A program made the position numbers and the translations under genes. Below are positions 7,430 to 16,805 of a stretch of 64,000 nt of DNA, piece after piece. How positions within the stretch are numbered: the first letter of the stretch is position 1; every line of letters starts with the position of its first letter. The notes under the pieces are model-generated. The model was given only the letters and a program-made list of their open reading frames with translations. It made no database searches and was not told the DNA's origin. Source of the DNA: G963675935 sp963675935 (lineage in GTDB: Bacteria; Planctomycetota; Planctomycetia; Pirellulales; Thermoguttaceae). The stretch is taken from assembly GCA_963675935.2 (NCBI GenBank), contig OY780964.2, forward strand, positions 682,001 to 746,000, in the 5' to 3' direction.

Positions 7430-9277
7430 CTAATTCGCTTTATTCTGAACGAAAACGACCGCGCCCGATGGGGCCGCCGCGTCTTGGGGACCGATGGGGC
7501 GTGACGTGAAAGAAACCGGGCTCACGCCGTTTTCGTCGCCCGCTCGTTTGCACAGTTCGATGAACGACCCGCCGACCAGTTGTTCGGTGGAAGCGCCGAG
7601 CATTTGCGCCGCCTGGGCGTTGCACTCGCGGATGACGCCGTCGTCATCGACGACGAGGATTCCACACGGGGCGAACTCGACGACCGCGCGATAACGCTGC
7701 TCGGCCTCCCGCAAGCTTTGCTCCATTTCCTTTCGGGCGGTGATATCCACATGAGAGCCGGCCATGCGATACGCCTTGCCGTCGGCGTCGCGCAGGGCCA
7801 CGCCGCGGGCGAGAATCCAACGATACGAGCCGTCCTTGTGCCGCAATCGATACTCGTATTCGTAGTGCGAGGTCGTGCCGTTGATGTGCGCGTAGTTCGC
7901 GGCCATGACGCGATCCCGCTCGTCGGGGTGAAGACGCTCGGTCCATTCATCGAGATCGTTGGCAAGTTCGTGGTCTTCGTAACCGATGATGCTCTTCCAT
8001 CGCGGCGAAAAGAAGACCTCGTTTCGCTGGAGGTCCCAGTCCCAAAGCCCATCCTGGGAACCGCGGACGGCCAATTCAAATCGTTCGCGGCTGCGGCGCA
8101 GTTCTTCCTCGGCCTGGCGGCGCTGCATTTCCTGCCAAGTCTGAATTTCCATGCCCAGCGCGGCGGCCGAAGCGTGGCGGTCGGCTGGATTTTTCGACAA
8201 CGCCCGCAGACAGGCGGCTTCGAGAGTCTGCGGCGCCTCGGGCCAAATATGTCGCGGCGGCACGGGGGCGTCGCGCATCACCTTGTCCAAAACTTCCACG
8301 GTGTTCGAGCCGACGAACGGCGGCTGCCCGGTGAGAATTTCGTACAAAACCGCGCCGAGACCATAAATGTCGGTGCGGCTGTCGATCAGGTCGGATCGCC
8401 CCTCGGCCTGTTCGGGGGCCATGTAGGCCGGCGTGCCCACGATGGCGCCATGAACGGTCCGAACGGCCTCGCCCATCAGCCCTTGGCTTGACGGATGGTC
8501 GCCGCCGGCTTCTTCTGGCATGTCCAACACTTTGGCCACGCCCCAGTCGAGCACGAACACCTCGCCGAAATCGCCGAGCAGCACGTTTTCGCCTTTGAGG
8601 TCGCGATGAATCACGCCGCGCGAATGCGCATAGGCGACGGTATTGCACACCATGACAAAGGCGCTCAACAGCGAGACCAGGGCGAGTGGTTCCTCTTCGC
8701 CCGCCTGCCGCTTCCGATGGAAATCTCTCGACGCCTCGTCCAGCGTCCGGCCGCGCACGAATCGCATGCAGTAGAAAGGCGAGCCGGACCGCGGAGCCAC
8801 GATAAGTTCATAGACCGGCACAATTCCCGGATGTTCGAGCTGGCCGGTGATCTGCGCCTCTTGAAGAAACCGGCTCCGCACTCGGCCATGATTGAGAAGC
8901 TCCGGGCGAAGCGTCTTGATCGCCACGTCCCGGTTGAGCTGCTTGTCGCGGGCATGCCACACCTGACCGATTCCGCCCTCCGCATGGAGTTGATTCATCG
9001 CATACCGCGATTCGGGCGAAGCGATTTCAGAAGTTGCCGGACCGAGCGAATCCGGCGCATACGCGGCCTCGGGAATCGTGGGCGAGGACGAAGTGACGGG
9101 CGATTCGGCATCGCCCGAGACGAACTCGGTGGTCTGCTGAATCTCCGTTACGGGCTTTTTCGATCGCGGCGCAGCCGGGTTTTCCGAGATGGGTTCTCGA
9201 TTCTCAACGTGTGCTTCGGATGGTGGTTCGCCGGTCACGTCGCGCCTCTTGTCAAGAATGCCCTTGGAATGGATCAA
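7430..9277 (-). CDS. serine/threonine protein kinase with C-terminal PAS domains
   Basis: 615 residues, cytoplasmic by appearance (no membrane segment seen). A ~90-residue Ser/Pro/Glu-rich N-terminus precedes the Hanks-type kinase: glycine loop AEGGIGQVWHARD, VAIK lysine, catalytic loop HRDLKGENVLL, metal motif DWG in place of DFG (common in planctomycete kinases) and GTPAYMAPEQ. A short helical linker (WQEMQRRQAEEELRRSRE) leads to a PAS/PAC domain (~400-510, GLWDWDLQRNEVFFSPRW to VDITARKEMEQ) and a second PAS (~520-600, VVEFAPCGILVVDDDGVIRE). No histidine kinase or other output follows, so the PAS domains probably regulate the kinase or bind partners. It is monocistronic. Confidence 0.9.
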   Translation of the reverse strand: MIHSKGILDKRRDVTGEPPSEAHVENREPISENPAAPRSKKPVTEIQQTTEFVSGDAESPVTSSSPTIPEAAYAPDSLGPATSEIASPESRYAMNQLHAEGGIGQVWHARDKQLNRDVAIKTLRPELLNHGRVRSRFLQEAQITGQLEHPGIVPVYELIVAPRSGSPFYCMRFVRGRTLDEASRDFHRKRQAGEEEPLALVSLLSAFVMVCNTVAYAHSRGVIHRDLKGENVLLGDFGEVFVLDWGVAKVLDMPEEAGGDHPSSQGLMGEAVRTVHGAIVGTPAYMAPEQAEGRSDLIDSRTDIYGLGAVLYEILTGQPPFVGSNTVEVLDKVMRDAPVPPRHIWPEAPQTLEAACLRALSKNPADRHASAAALGMEIQTWQEMQRRQAEEELRRSRERFELAVRGSQDGLWDWDLQRNEVFFSPRWKSIIGYEDHELANDLDEWTERLHPDERDRVMAANYAHINGTTSHYEYEYRLRHKDGSYRWILARGVALRDADGKAYRMAGSHVDITARKEMEQSLREAEQRYRAVVEFAPCGILVVDDDGVIRECNAQAAQMLGASTEQLVGGSFIELCKRAGDENGVSPVSFTSRPIGPQDAAAPSGAVVFVQNKAN

Positions 9278-9381
9278 ACCCGGAATGGGGGGCTAAATAT
9301 AGGATACACCACGGCGCCCACCGATCGCAAGTACGACACGCTGGAAGAGACTGTCCGCCTTTCGAGCGTGGGAGCGTAAAG

Positions 9382-9475
9382 AGATCAAGCCGGCGAAATA
9401 GCCCGAAGGGCTTGTGATAGGATAGCCCAGATCAAGCCAGCGAAATAGCCCGAAGGGCTTGTGATAGGATAGCCC
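9382..9475. repeat. 47-bp tandem direct repeat, two copies
   Basis: The unit beginning AGATCAAGCC occurs at 9382-9428 and again at 9429-9475 with a single difference. Each copy contains the short hairpin AGCCCGAAGGGCTT. Confidence 0.9.
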
Positions 9476-9986
9476 AGGGTTGCCGCTCCGAGCGGCTACC
9501 CTGGGTTGCAGGTGAGAGTAGACAACGAAAACCCCAACGGGGTTTCGTAGGGTGGAGGCACTCCCGTCTACGCAACCCTTTCAGGGTTAAAGGGATATAA
9601 TCATCCGTCTTCCCAGGGTTGCCGCTCCGACGGCAACCCTGGGCTATCCTACGAAATCCTTTCGGGATAATAAACTGGACTTCCGTTTCGTGCGAAAGGC
9701 GGACGAACTCTGAACGGGTGCGGCGCGTGACCGATTCCCTTTCCACGTCACATGCTCATCTCTTGCTCACTAAATGCGCGGGCCTTGGGCACCTTGTTCG
9801 ACCCGGTCGGCTTTATTGGGTCTTGGATGGGCCAAATGTGGTTGTCCCGCAACGAGTTCGGATGCGGTCCGGTTTTTTGCCGTTTCGTTTGGCACGACGG
9901 TTGCTTCCGTTGAATCGGCTTCTTTATCGCTGATTCCCTGTGTAAGGCGGCCGGCCAATTGACCATTAGGAACGTATTGCAATGTC

Positions 9987-10064
9987 GTTTAGCCGGCGAG
10001 CTTGCTCGCCGCGTGGGATTGGGATGTCGCCCCCAAACGCGGCGGGCAAGCCCGCCGGCTAAAC
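9987..10064. repeat. family E palindrome upstream of amt
   Basis: GTTTAGCCGGCGAGCTTGC and GCAAGCCCGCCGGCTAAAC are inverted around a ~40-bp centre. The same family lies at 53199-53263 and, as a half copy, at 46196-46229. Confidence 0.85.
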
Positions 10065-10116
10065 ATTTCAATGTTGCATTACTATTCCGAATAAAATCCG
10101 TTCGTCCCGGTTTCGT

Positions 10117-11553
10117 GTGAAAGGCATTGATTGCATGAAAGTGTCAAAACAACGATGTCATTGGGCGGCAATCGCGGCGTTTGTATGCGTGGTATGGTTG
10201 GCGGCGCCTTCGACCGTCGCGCTCCACGCGGCCGAAAGCGGCCCCAGCGCCGCCCCGAAACTCGACACCGGCGACAACGCCTGGCTGCTCATCAGTTCCG
10301 CCCTGGTTCTGATGATGACCGGACCGGGCCTGGCGCTGTTCTACTGCGGACTGGTTCGCAAGAAAAATGTACTCAGCGTGATGATGCAATGCGTGTTCCT
10401 CATGTGTCTGATGACGGTCATCTGGGCGTTGTGGGGATACACGTTGGGGTTCGGCGGCGATGCGCTCGATTCGCCACCGAAATGGATAGGCAACTCGGAC
10501 CACCTGTTCATGCGAGGAGTGGAAGCCACATGGACCGACGGCCATTCCGTCACGCCCATGCATCCGGCACTGACCATCAACCGGCTGACCCACATGCTGT
10601 TTCAAGGGATGTTTTTCATCATCACTCCGGCGTTGATCTGCGGGGCCTTCGCCGAACGGATGAAATTCAGCGCGATGGTCGCGTTCACGATCATCTGGGG
10701 AACATTGGTCTACTGCCCGCTGTGCCATTGGGTTTGGGGCGGCGGGATTCTGCAATACGGCAGCAAGAATGCGGACCTGTGCTTCGGCGGGGCGCTGGAT
10801 TTCGCCGGCGGCACGGTCGTTCACATCAGTTCCGGCGTCTCGGCCTTGATTTGCGCTTTGGTGCTGGGCAAGCGGTTGGGCTACGGCAGCGAACCCATGC
10901 CCCCGCATAACCTTACCTACACCGCCATCGGCGCCACGATGCTCTGGGTCGGCTGGTTCGGCTTCAATGCCGGCAGCGCGCTGAACGCCGGCGGGCTGGC
11001 GGCCGGCGCTTTCTGCGCCACGCACTTCGCCGCGGCGGCGGGCGGTTTGACTTGGGCCGCGATCGAGTGGATGACCCGAGGAAAACCGTCGATCCTGGGC
11101 ACGTGTTCCGGCGTGGTGGCCGGGCTGGTCTGCATCACGCCCGCCGCCGGCTACGTCACTCCGATGCCCGCGCTGCTGATGGGCATGATTGCCGGCGTCG
11201 TGTGCTTCCTGGCTTGCACCAGTCTGAAATCGCGTTTGAAGTACGATGACTCGCTCGACGCCTTCGGCGTTCACGGCGTAGGCGGCACCTTGGGCGCCTT
11301 GCTGACCGGCATCTTCGCCACGCGAGCGACCGGCGCGTTTCCCGACGGCAAACTGCTCGGCCTGATCGAGGGCGGGTCGGTGCTTACCGCCCAGATTGCG
11401 GCGGTGGCGATCACCTGGGTCTTGGCCGTCATCGCCACGTATATTATCCTCAAGGTTCTCGATGCCGTGATGGGCCTGCGAGTGTCGCGAGCCGCGGAGA
11501 TCGAGGGCCTCGATCTCAGTCAGCAGAACGAAGAAGGATATATCTTTATCTAG
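10117..11553 (+). CDS. amt: ammonium transporter, Amt/Rh family
   Basis: 478 residues. It conducts ammonium or ammonia across the inner membrane. A cleavable signal peptide is likely (WAAIAAFVCVVWLAAPSTVALHAAE), then about eleven hydrophobic spans. Family marks include DNAWLLISSALVLMMTGPG, LALFYCGLVRKKNVLSVMMQ, the CHWVWGGGIL segment, DFAGGTVVHISSG and the paired pore histidines expected in HISSG and DAFGVHGVGG. Length agrees with the family. The start may be 10117 or the second Met at 10135; both precede the signal peptide. No glnK/glnB gene is adjacent, which is unusual because amt is often coupled to a PII gene. Confidence 0.92.
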   Translation: MKGIDCMKVSKQRCHWAAIAAFVCVVWLAAPSTVALHAAESGPSAAPKLDTGDNAWLLISSALVLMMTGPGLALFYCGLVRKKNVLSVMMQCVFLMCLMTVIWALWGYTLGFGGDALDSPPKWIGNSDHLFMRGVEATWTDGHSVTPMHPALTINRLTHMLFQGMFFIITPALICGAFAERMKFSAMVAFTIIWGTLVYCPLCHWVWGGGILQYGSKNADLCFGGALDFAGGTVVHISSGVSALICALVLGKRLGYGSEPMPPHNLTYTAIGATMLWVGWFGFNAGSALNAGGLAAGAFCATHFAAAAGGLTWAAIEWMTRGKPSILGTCSGVVAGLVCITPAAGYVTPMPALLMGMIAGVVCFLACTSLKSRLKYDDSLDAFGVHGVGGTLGALLTGIFATRATGAFPDGKLLGLIEGGSVLTAQIAAVAITWVLAVIATYIILKVLDAVMGLRVSRAAEIEGLDLSQQNEEGYIFI

Positions 11554-11589
11554 GGTTAGGACGCACGCCAAAATAAACTGCGTAATTCA

Positions 11590-11655
11590 CTGTAGGACGG
11601 ATTTCCAAATCCGTTCAGATTTCAGAGACGGATTCGGAAATCCGTCCTACAAATG
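11590..11655. repeat. inverted repeat between convergent amt and sppA
   Basis: TGTAGGACGGATTTCCAAAT pairs with a near-complement ending AAATCCGTCCTACA. Its position between two convergent genes fits a bidirectional transcription stop, but it also looks like a dispersed palindrome. Confidence 0.75.
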
Positions 11656-11681
11656 TGATCAACTTATTTTGACGCGATGCC

Positions 11682-13499
11682 TTACTTCACTTCCACCGTG
11701 TAGGGCATCCACGTCAGAATCTTCTGATCGAGCATCTGGCGAAGCATCCGGCCTTGCCGAAGAAGCTCGACGCCCTCGGGGAACAGCAACTTCGCGTCGT
11801 CGGTAAGGGCATCTTCGCCGCCGAAAAGCTGCTCGAAGAACGTCTTGGGTTCGGGCAACATCAGCAGATCGACCTCGGCGTCGGCCTTCAAGCCGGCGGC
11901 GGTTTTTGCCGCGGCAATCGCGTCGTCCAACGTGCCCAGCTCATCGACAAGCCCGAGCTTTTTGGCCGTCTCGCCCGTGTAGACCCGGCCCTGGGCCAAG
12001 GCTTCGAGCTTGTTGTAGGTCATCTTCCGGCCTTCCGCGGCCTTGCTGACGAACTCGTGGTAGGTCTGCTGCAAGACTTCAGTCCAAACCTTCCGCTCGG
12101 CCTCGCTGAACGGCTGGTTCGACGACATCGCGCCGCTGTTAGCCCCCCGAGCGATCACCTCGGTGTTCATGCCCAACTTTTCGTACAATCCGCGGGTGAC
12201 GAGCTTGCCGCCGATCACGCCGATCGAGCCGGTCAGCGTGCCGGGCGCGGCGAAAATCTTCTTCGCGCCCATGGCGATGTAGTATCCGCCGCTGCCGGCC
12301 ACGTCGCCCATGCTGGCGATGATCGGCTGTTTGATCCGCTGCGTCTCGCGCCAGATCAAGTCGCTGGCCGTGGCCGATCCTCCGGGGCTGTCGATCCGCA
12401 ACACCACGGCGGCCACCTTCGGGTCGTTGGCCGCTTTGCGCAAGGCGGCAATCAACGAGGTCGAACCCAGCGACGAACCGCCGAACATGCCGCTGGCGCT
12501 CTTGCCTTCCACGATCTGGCCGACGGCGTAAACCACGGCGATCTTCGGCTTCTTGCCGGTCGATTTCGAGGACTTTCCGCCCGAGAATATCTCGACCAAC
12601 TTCATCATGCCGGAAAAGCCGGAGAAATCGGTGTCGAGTTTTTTCTGTTTGTAGTCGGTGACGACGGTAATTTTGTCGGCTTTGAGTCTCTTCTGAATCG
12701 CCTCTTGAAGTTCGTCGGAATAGAGGATGTCGTCGATGAGCCCGGCCTTCTTGGCGTCAATGGGCGAAAACACGCCGCGATCGAGGTGCGTCTTGACCTC
12801 GTAGTCCTTCAAATGCCGCTCGGCGGCGATCGTGGTCAGCAAATTTTGATAGGTGTCGTCGACCAGCGACTCGTAGCTCTCGCGCAGGGGCTTGCTCATT
12901 TCGGTGCGGGTCATCGGCTCGGCCGCGCCCTTGTACTTGCCCATCTTCAAAACGTCGAACTGAAGACCGAGCTTGTCGAGCAGGCCCTTGTAGAAGGTTA
13001 TTTCGGCCCGGACGCCGGGGACCAGCAACATGCCGGAGGATGGCATGACGACCCGATCGCACGCCGTGGCCAACAGATATTGGTTCGTGTCGGCCGAGGT
13101 CAATTCGGCGTAGACCGGTTTGCCGGCTTTGCGGACGCGGGCAATCGCGCCGCGCAGCTCATGGATTTTTGCCTTGCCGACCGAAAGGTTTTCGATCTTC
13201 AGCCAGACGGCAGCCACGTCTTTGTCAGCCGCCGCGGCGTCGATGCGTTGGAGGATCGAGGCCAACGTGGGTTTGAGATCGCCCAGGGCGCCCGACGAAC
13301 TGGCCCCCTCGGGATAATCGCCATTGAGACGAAACATAACAACTTGCGGCGTCTTCTTGAGCTCGGGCTTCGCGGCGGGCTTCCCGGCATCCTTCGCGGC
13401 GGGCTTCGCGGCCTGAACCATCGGCAACGAAACGAGCAACGAGACAATCACGCAGCCAACCAGAAAGAGACGTCGCATGGAAGAGTTCCTTTTGGACAA
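11682..13499 (-). CDS. sppA: signal peptide peptidase SppA, long (67K) type
   Basis: 605 residues. This membrane-anchored serine protease degrades cleaved signal peptides. An N-terminal segment RRLFLVGCVIVSLLVSLPMV acts as signal or anchor, followed by an Ala/Lys-rich linker. Two tandem S49-type domains are present. The N-terminal one carries the expected general-base Lys in KMGKYKGAAEPMT. The C-terminal one has RIDSPGGSATASDLIWRE and the catalytic Ser in GDVAGSGGYYIAMGA, followed by GTLTGSIGVIGGK. This is the Ser/Lys dyad arrangement of E. coli SppA. It is monocistronic and convergent with amt. Confidence 0.92.
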   Translation of the reverse strand: MSKRNSSMRRLFLVGCVIVSLLVSLPMVQAAKPAAKDAGKPAAKPELKKTPQVVMFRLNGDYPEGASSSGALGDLKPTLASILQRIDAAAADKDVAAVWLKIENLSVGKAKIHELRGAIARVRKAGKPVYAELTSADTNQYLLATACDRVVMPSSGMLLVPGVRAEITFYKGLLDKLGLQFDVLKMGKYKGAAEPMTRTEMSKPLRESYESLVDDTYQNLLTTIAAERHLKDYEVKTHLDRGVFSPIDAKKAGLIDDILYSDELQEAIQKRLKADKITVVTDYKQKKLDTDFSGFSGMMKLVEIFSGGKSSKSTGKKPKIAVVYAVGQIVEGKSASGMFGGSSLGSTSLIAALRKAANDPKVAAVVLRIDSPGGSATASDLIWRETQRIKQPIIASMGDVAGSGGYYIAMGAKKIFAAPGTLTGSIGVIGGKLVTRGLYEKLGMNTEVIARGANSGAMSSNQPFSEAERKVWTEVLQQTYHEFVSKAAEGRKMTYNKLEALAQGRVYTGETAKKLGLVDELGTLDDAIAAAKTAAGLKADAEVDLLMLPEPKTFFEQLFGGEDALTDDAKLLFPEGVELLRQGRMLRQMLDQKILTWMPYTVEVK

Positions 13500-14452
13500 G
13501 CCTTGGAATAAGGTTAAAACAAAAAACAGGGTGGTTTACCCGTGATTCGTCGGCGAGACGAAACTATCGGAAAATCCAGCATACCTTATTGTACTTTAGG
13601 GCGAGGAGATTACCAGCCACCCCGCCAAAGAGCGGCACTCGCTTTTGTCTTGTTCCCGCGCTCCGCGCTCATTGTTCTACACAAGTGGGTGAGTGGAAAT
13701 GTCGGGTATACTTTCCTATTCTGTGCCTTTTCTCTAGCCCAGGCGTTTACGCCTTGTTGTTACACACAAGTAAGGAAGTGAGGAAGCCACGCCCGTTCAC
13801 GGGCGTTCCCGCCGAAGGCGGTATTAGGCCCGGCGTTTACGCCGGGTTGTGGGTGTTATACGTAATATGCGTGAGTCAGGCCCGTTCACGGGCCTCGTCG
13901 TTAATGCCGTGACGTCGTTGGTTGGTGTTGCCACGAAGCAGGATCCCCGTAAACGGGGATGACGTATACCGCGTAGCCTAGCCACCTTAACCCGGCGTAA
14001 ACGCCGGGCCTAACACCGCCTTCGGCGGACAAGGGCCGTGAACGGCCCTCTCGACTACTATCCGTCGACTTGTGTGTAACAACGAGGCGTAAACGCCTGT
14101 GGTTAGGTGCCAGTTATCGTTTTTTTTTCCTTTAGCCCCCTTCAGGGGGCGTGATGATGGGGCGATTCCAGGCCGTTTTCAGCTACGAAACCACTTGCGC
14201 CCCATAAATGGGGCTAAAGAGAAAAGAAAAAATACTGATAGAAACCTTTCCACAGGCGTAAACGCCTGGGCTAGAGAAAAGATGCAAAATAGACAATCTC
14301 ACCGTGTGTTTTTTTAGTTTACAACAATGCCCTGCGTTTTTCGCCACATTATGGTACGATTATGCATTCGGCCCCCCCGCCAACGATCCGCGAGAATCCA
14401 AGAACCATAAAACGTGTCGAAAACGAAGCCAAAGTTGGAAGAATACTAAAAC
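13500..14452. other. 953-bp spacer made of nested palindromes
   Basis: There is no supportable gene. The sequence is largely inverted repeats built from CAGGCGTTTACGCCT-like and CCCGTTCACGGGC-like hairpins, arranged symmetrically around ~13920 (see the nested repeat entry). The stretch near 14350-14400 should hold the promoter of the pseudouridine synthase gene. Confidence 0.7.
13727..14281. repeat. large nested inverted repeat
   Basis: Outer arms: CTTTTCTCTAGCCCAGGCGT at 13727 and its complement ending at 14281. Second pair: AGGCGTTTACGCC..GTTGTTACACACAAGT at 13741-13771 against 14068-14099. Inner pair: GGCCCGGCGTTTACGCCGGG near 13828 against ~13990-14012, with extra CCGAAGGCGGT arms. Each arm contains its own smaller hairpin. 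Confidence 0.85.
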
Positions 14453-14485
14453 GTGTCGAAAACGAAGCCAAAGTCGGCAGAACAA
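14408..14485 (+). repeat. 39-bp tandem duplication covering the start of the RluA gene
   Basis: TAAAACGTGTCGAAAACGAA occurs at 14408 and again at 14447, each continuing AGCCAAAGTYGG. The first copy contains GTG 14414 and reads MSKTKPKLEEY then a stop at 14449. The second supplies GTG 14453, the start of the full gene. Confidence 0.9.
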
Positions 14486-15490
14486 GAAAAGCTGTTCCGC
14501 GTACTGCCACGGCAGGTCGATCAGACTGTGGCGGCCGGTCTGCGCGAGTGGCTGCCCGGCCAATCGTGGTCGGCCGTCCGCCGGCTGCTGGCCACCCGGC
14601 GAGTGACGATCAACGGCAACCTGAGCGTCGATGCCGGCCGCCGTCTGCGGCTGACCGACGTGGTCAAGCTGCTGCCCGAGTCGGCGGCCCCGCCGCCCGG
14701 CGAACACGACGTCAAAGTCCGGTATCTCGATCGGCATCTCATCGTGGTCGAGAAGCCGTCGGGCATGACCACCACGCGGCACGCCGAGGAGCGGGAGATG
14801 TCGTCGCGACGGCGCCAGCTTCAGCCCACGCTGGACGAATTTCTGCCCCGGCTGATTGCGAAAATGGAACGGGGGAAGAGCGGGAAGGGCGAGAAGGGCA
14901 TGAAAGGCGTGAAGGGGGAGAAGAGTACAAAGGATAAACGAAACCTGAAAATTCGGCCGGTGCATCGGTTGGATCGCGACACCTCGGGCCTGCTGGTCTT
15001 CGCCCGAACCGCCGAGGCGCAAAAGCATTTGGAACAGCAATTCCGCGTTCACTCGATTCAGCGGCGCTATTTGGCCGTGGTGCGAGGGACCGTCGAAGCG
15101 CAGACGATCGAAAGCAGCCTGGTTCGCGACCGAGGCGACGGCCGCCGCGGCAGCACCACGCTGCCCGATGTCGGCAAGCATTCCGTCACTCACGTCCGGC
15201 CGATCGAGCAGCTTGGAGGCTACACCTTGATCGAATGCCGCTTGGAGACCGGGCGGACGCACCAGATTCGCATTCACCTGTCGGAGCTTGGGCATCCGCT
15301 GTGCGGCGACAAAGTATATGGCCAGCCGTTGTTTCGAGCCGGCGAGCCGGACGCGAGCGGGGCGCCGCGGTTGGCGCTTTGCGCGGTCGAGTTGGGGTTT
15401 GTGCATCCGACGACAGGCGAAACGATGCTTTTCGAGACGCCGCCGCCGCGCGATTTCGAGGAATTCGTGCGGCGATTGCGTCACAAATAG
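14453..15490 (+). CDS. RluA-family RNA pseudouridine synthase with S4 domain
   Basis: 345 residues. It isomerises uridine in ribosomal or transfer RNA. An S4-like domain occupies ~25-75 (SWSAVRRLLATRRVTINGN). The catalytic core has YLDRHLIVVEKPSGM, the active-site Asp in RPVHRLDRDTSGLLVFA, the RRYLAVVRG segment, ECRLETGRTHQIRIHLS and HPLCGDKVYG, all as in RluA/RluC/RluD. A Lys/Gly-rich tract at ~138-163 (GKSGKGEKGMKGVKGEKS) lies between the KPSGM and HRLDR blocks and looks repeat-derived. The start GTG 14453 lies in a duplicated segment, so initiation at the first copy would give only an 11-residue peptide. The exact RNA target cannot be told. Confidence 0.9.
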   Translation: MSKTKPKSAEQEKLFRVLPRQVDQTVAAGLREWLPGQSWSAVRRLLATRRVTINGNLSVDAGRRLRLTDVVKLLPESAAPPPGEHDVKVRYLDRHLIVVEKPSGMTTTRHAEEREMSSRRRQLQPTLDEFLPRLIAKMERGKSGKGEKGMKGVKGEKSTKDKRNLKIRPVHRLDRDTSGLLVFARTAEAQKHLEQQFRVHSIQRRYLAVVRGTVEAQTIESSLVRDRGDGRRGSTTLPDVGKHSVTHVRPIEQLGGYTLIECRLETGRTHQIRIHLSELGHPLCGDKVYGQPLFRAGEPDASGAPRLALCAVELGFVHPTTGETMLFETPPPRDFEEFVRRLRHK

Positions 15491-15587
15491 AAGACGTAGA
15501 TGACATAGTTTGGGCAGTGCGTCGCGGGGCCGTTATATATTGCAACGGCCGACGCCCTGGACATTGGCAGAGTCTGGGAGTCGCATC

Positions 15588-16805
15588 ATGTGGTCGCGGA
15601 AGAGGCTTGACATCGGTTGGTCGGATTTGCTGTTCGGGGCATGTAGAGTTTTCTCTCCCCCAAACCGCGACGCCGCCATGCGGAACGTGGAAAATCTCTG
15701 GCCGGAGGCGGAAAACACCCTGGCGTGCCTATCGGTGCGCACGGGCTTCGATCTTCTGCTCGGCGCGCTCGACTTGCCGCGGGGCAGCGAAGTGCTCGTC
15801 TCAGCCCTGACGATTCCCGACATGGTGCGGATCGTCGAGCGGCATGGACTCGTGCCCGTGCCGGTCGATGTTGAACCGCGGCGCATGGCGCCGACGCTGG
15901 AACAATGGCAGCGGGCCATCACGCCGGCCACGCGGTTGGTTCTCACGGCGCATTTGTTCGGCGGCCATGCCGACATGGAGCCGCTGCTGGCCCTGGCTCG
16001 CTGGCACAAGTTGCTGGTCGTCGAGGATTGCGCCCAAGCGTTCGCCGGTCTCGGCTATCAGGGCCATCCGAGGGCCGACGTCAGTATGTTCAGCTTCGGC
16101 ACGATCAAGCGGTGTACGGCGCTCGGCGGGGCGGTTTTGCGCGTTCGAGACGCCGATCTGCTCACGCGAATGCGGACGGCCGACGCCGCCTATCCCATGC
16201 AGCGACGCCGCGCGTATCTCAAACGGCTGGCGAAGTATGCCGCGATGAAATCGCTCTGCTGCCGGCCGGTTTGCGGGCTGATCGTGCGCGCGTGCAAAAT
16301 GCTTGGCGCCGATTACGACCGCTGGGTCAATCGAGCCGCTCGCGGTTTTCCGGGCGACGACTTTTTCGGGCAGATTCGCCGCCGCCCGTCGGCCTCGCTG
16401 CTGGCCGTGCTGGAACGACGTTTGCTACGGCACGATTCCCGATGTTTGGAGCGGCACGTCGAAAACGGCGAGGCTCTGGCGGCGATGCTTCGCCCGTCGG
16501 TCGATTGTCCCGGGGCGACGCTCGAACCGCACACTTACTGGGTGTTTCCAATTCTCGTCGAGCAGCCCGAGTGTTTGTTGAAGCATTTGGCGAAAAACGG
16601 CTTCGATGCAACCCAAGGGCAAAGTCTGTGCGTTGTCGGTCCGCCGGCCGATCGCGTGGACCGAGCGGCCGTCGCCGCCGAAGACCTTTTGACGCGAGTC
16701 GTGTTTTTGCCGTTTTATCCCGAGATGCCTGTCGGCGAGACGAATCGCATGGCGGCGGCCGTGCTGGAGTATAGCAACGCCCACCGAGAGGACGCCGCAG
16801 GATAA
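15588..16805 (+). CDS. DegT/DnrJ/EryC1/StrS-type PLP-dependent enzyme
   Basis: 405 residues. This fold usually aminates keto-sugars for surface polysaccharides. The start ATG 15588 has GGGAG 8 bases upstream. Visible marks are RTGFDLLLGALDLPRGSEVL (N-terminal PLP-domain helix), TRLVLTAHLFGGHADMEPL, VVEDCAQAFAGLGYQG (the PLP Asp) and SFGTIKRCTALGGAVL with the expected Schiff-base Lys. The C-terminal small domain is degenerate compared with well-known sugar aminotransferases, so the substrate is uncertain and it may be an atypical member. The flanking genes, RluA and nadB, give no pathway hint. Confidence 0.82.
   Translation: MWSRKRLDIGWSDLLFGACRVFSPPNRDAAMRNVENLWPEAENTLACLSVRTGFDLLLGALDLPRGSEVLVSALTIPDMVRIVERHGLVPVPVDVEPRRMAPTLEQWQRAITPATRLVLTAHLFGGHADMEPLLALARWHKLLVVEDCAQAFAGLGYQGHPRADVSMFSFGTIKRCTALGGAVLRVRDADLLTRMRTADAAYPMQRRRAYLKRLAKYAAMKSLCCRPVCGLIVRACKMLGADYDRWVNRAARGFPGDDFFGQIRRRPSASLLAVLERRLLRHDSRCLERHVENGEALAAMLRPSVDCPGATLEPHTYWVFPILVEQPECLLKHLAKNGFDATQGQSLCVVGPPADRVDRAAVAAEDLLTRVVFLPFYPEMPVGETNRMAAAVLEYSNAHREDAAG

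Larger units (their letters stand above)
9278..10116. other. repeat-filled spacer between kinase and amt
   Basis: I see no gene here. It holds a 47-bp tandem duplication, two CCCAGGGTTGCCGCTCCG hairpins (9472-9506 and 9614-9646) and a family E palindrome at 9987-10064. It must also contain the amt promoter, which I could not identify. Confidence 0.7.

Noticed and set aside
10144..11571. 475-codon frame antisense to amt
   Set aside because: It is His/Arg/Gln-rich with no domain and is the shadow of the transporter gene.
11754..13511. A 585-codon open frame on the plus strand
   Set aside because: It is antisense to sppA, whose domains are complete. Long antisense frames are expected at this GC content, and the translation shows no family.
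13500..14450. CRISPR-like array because of recurring short repeats
   Set aside because: Repeats are inverted and irregularly spaced, without unique spacers of constant length. No cas gene is present.
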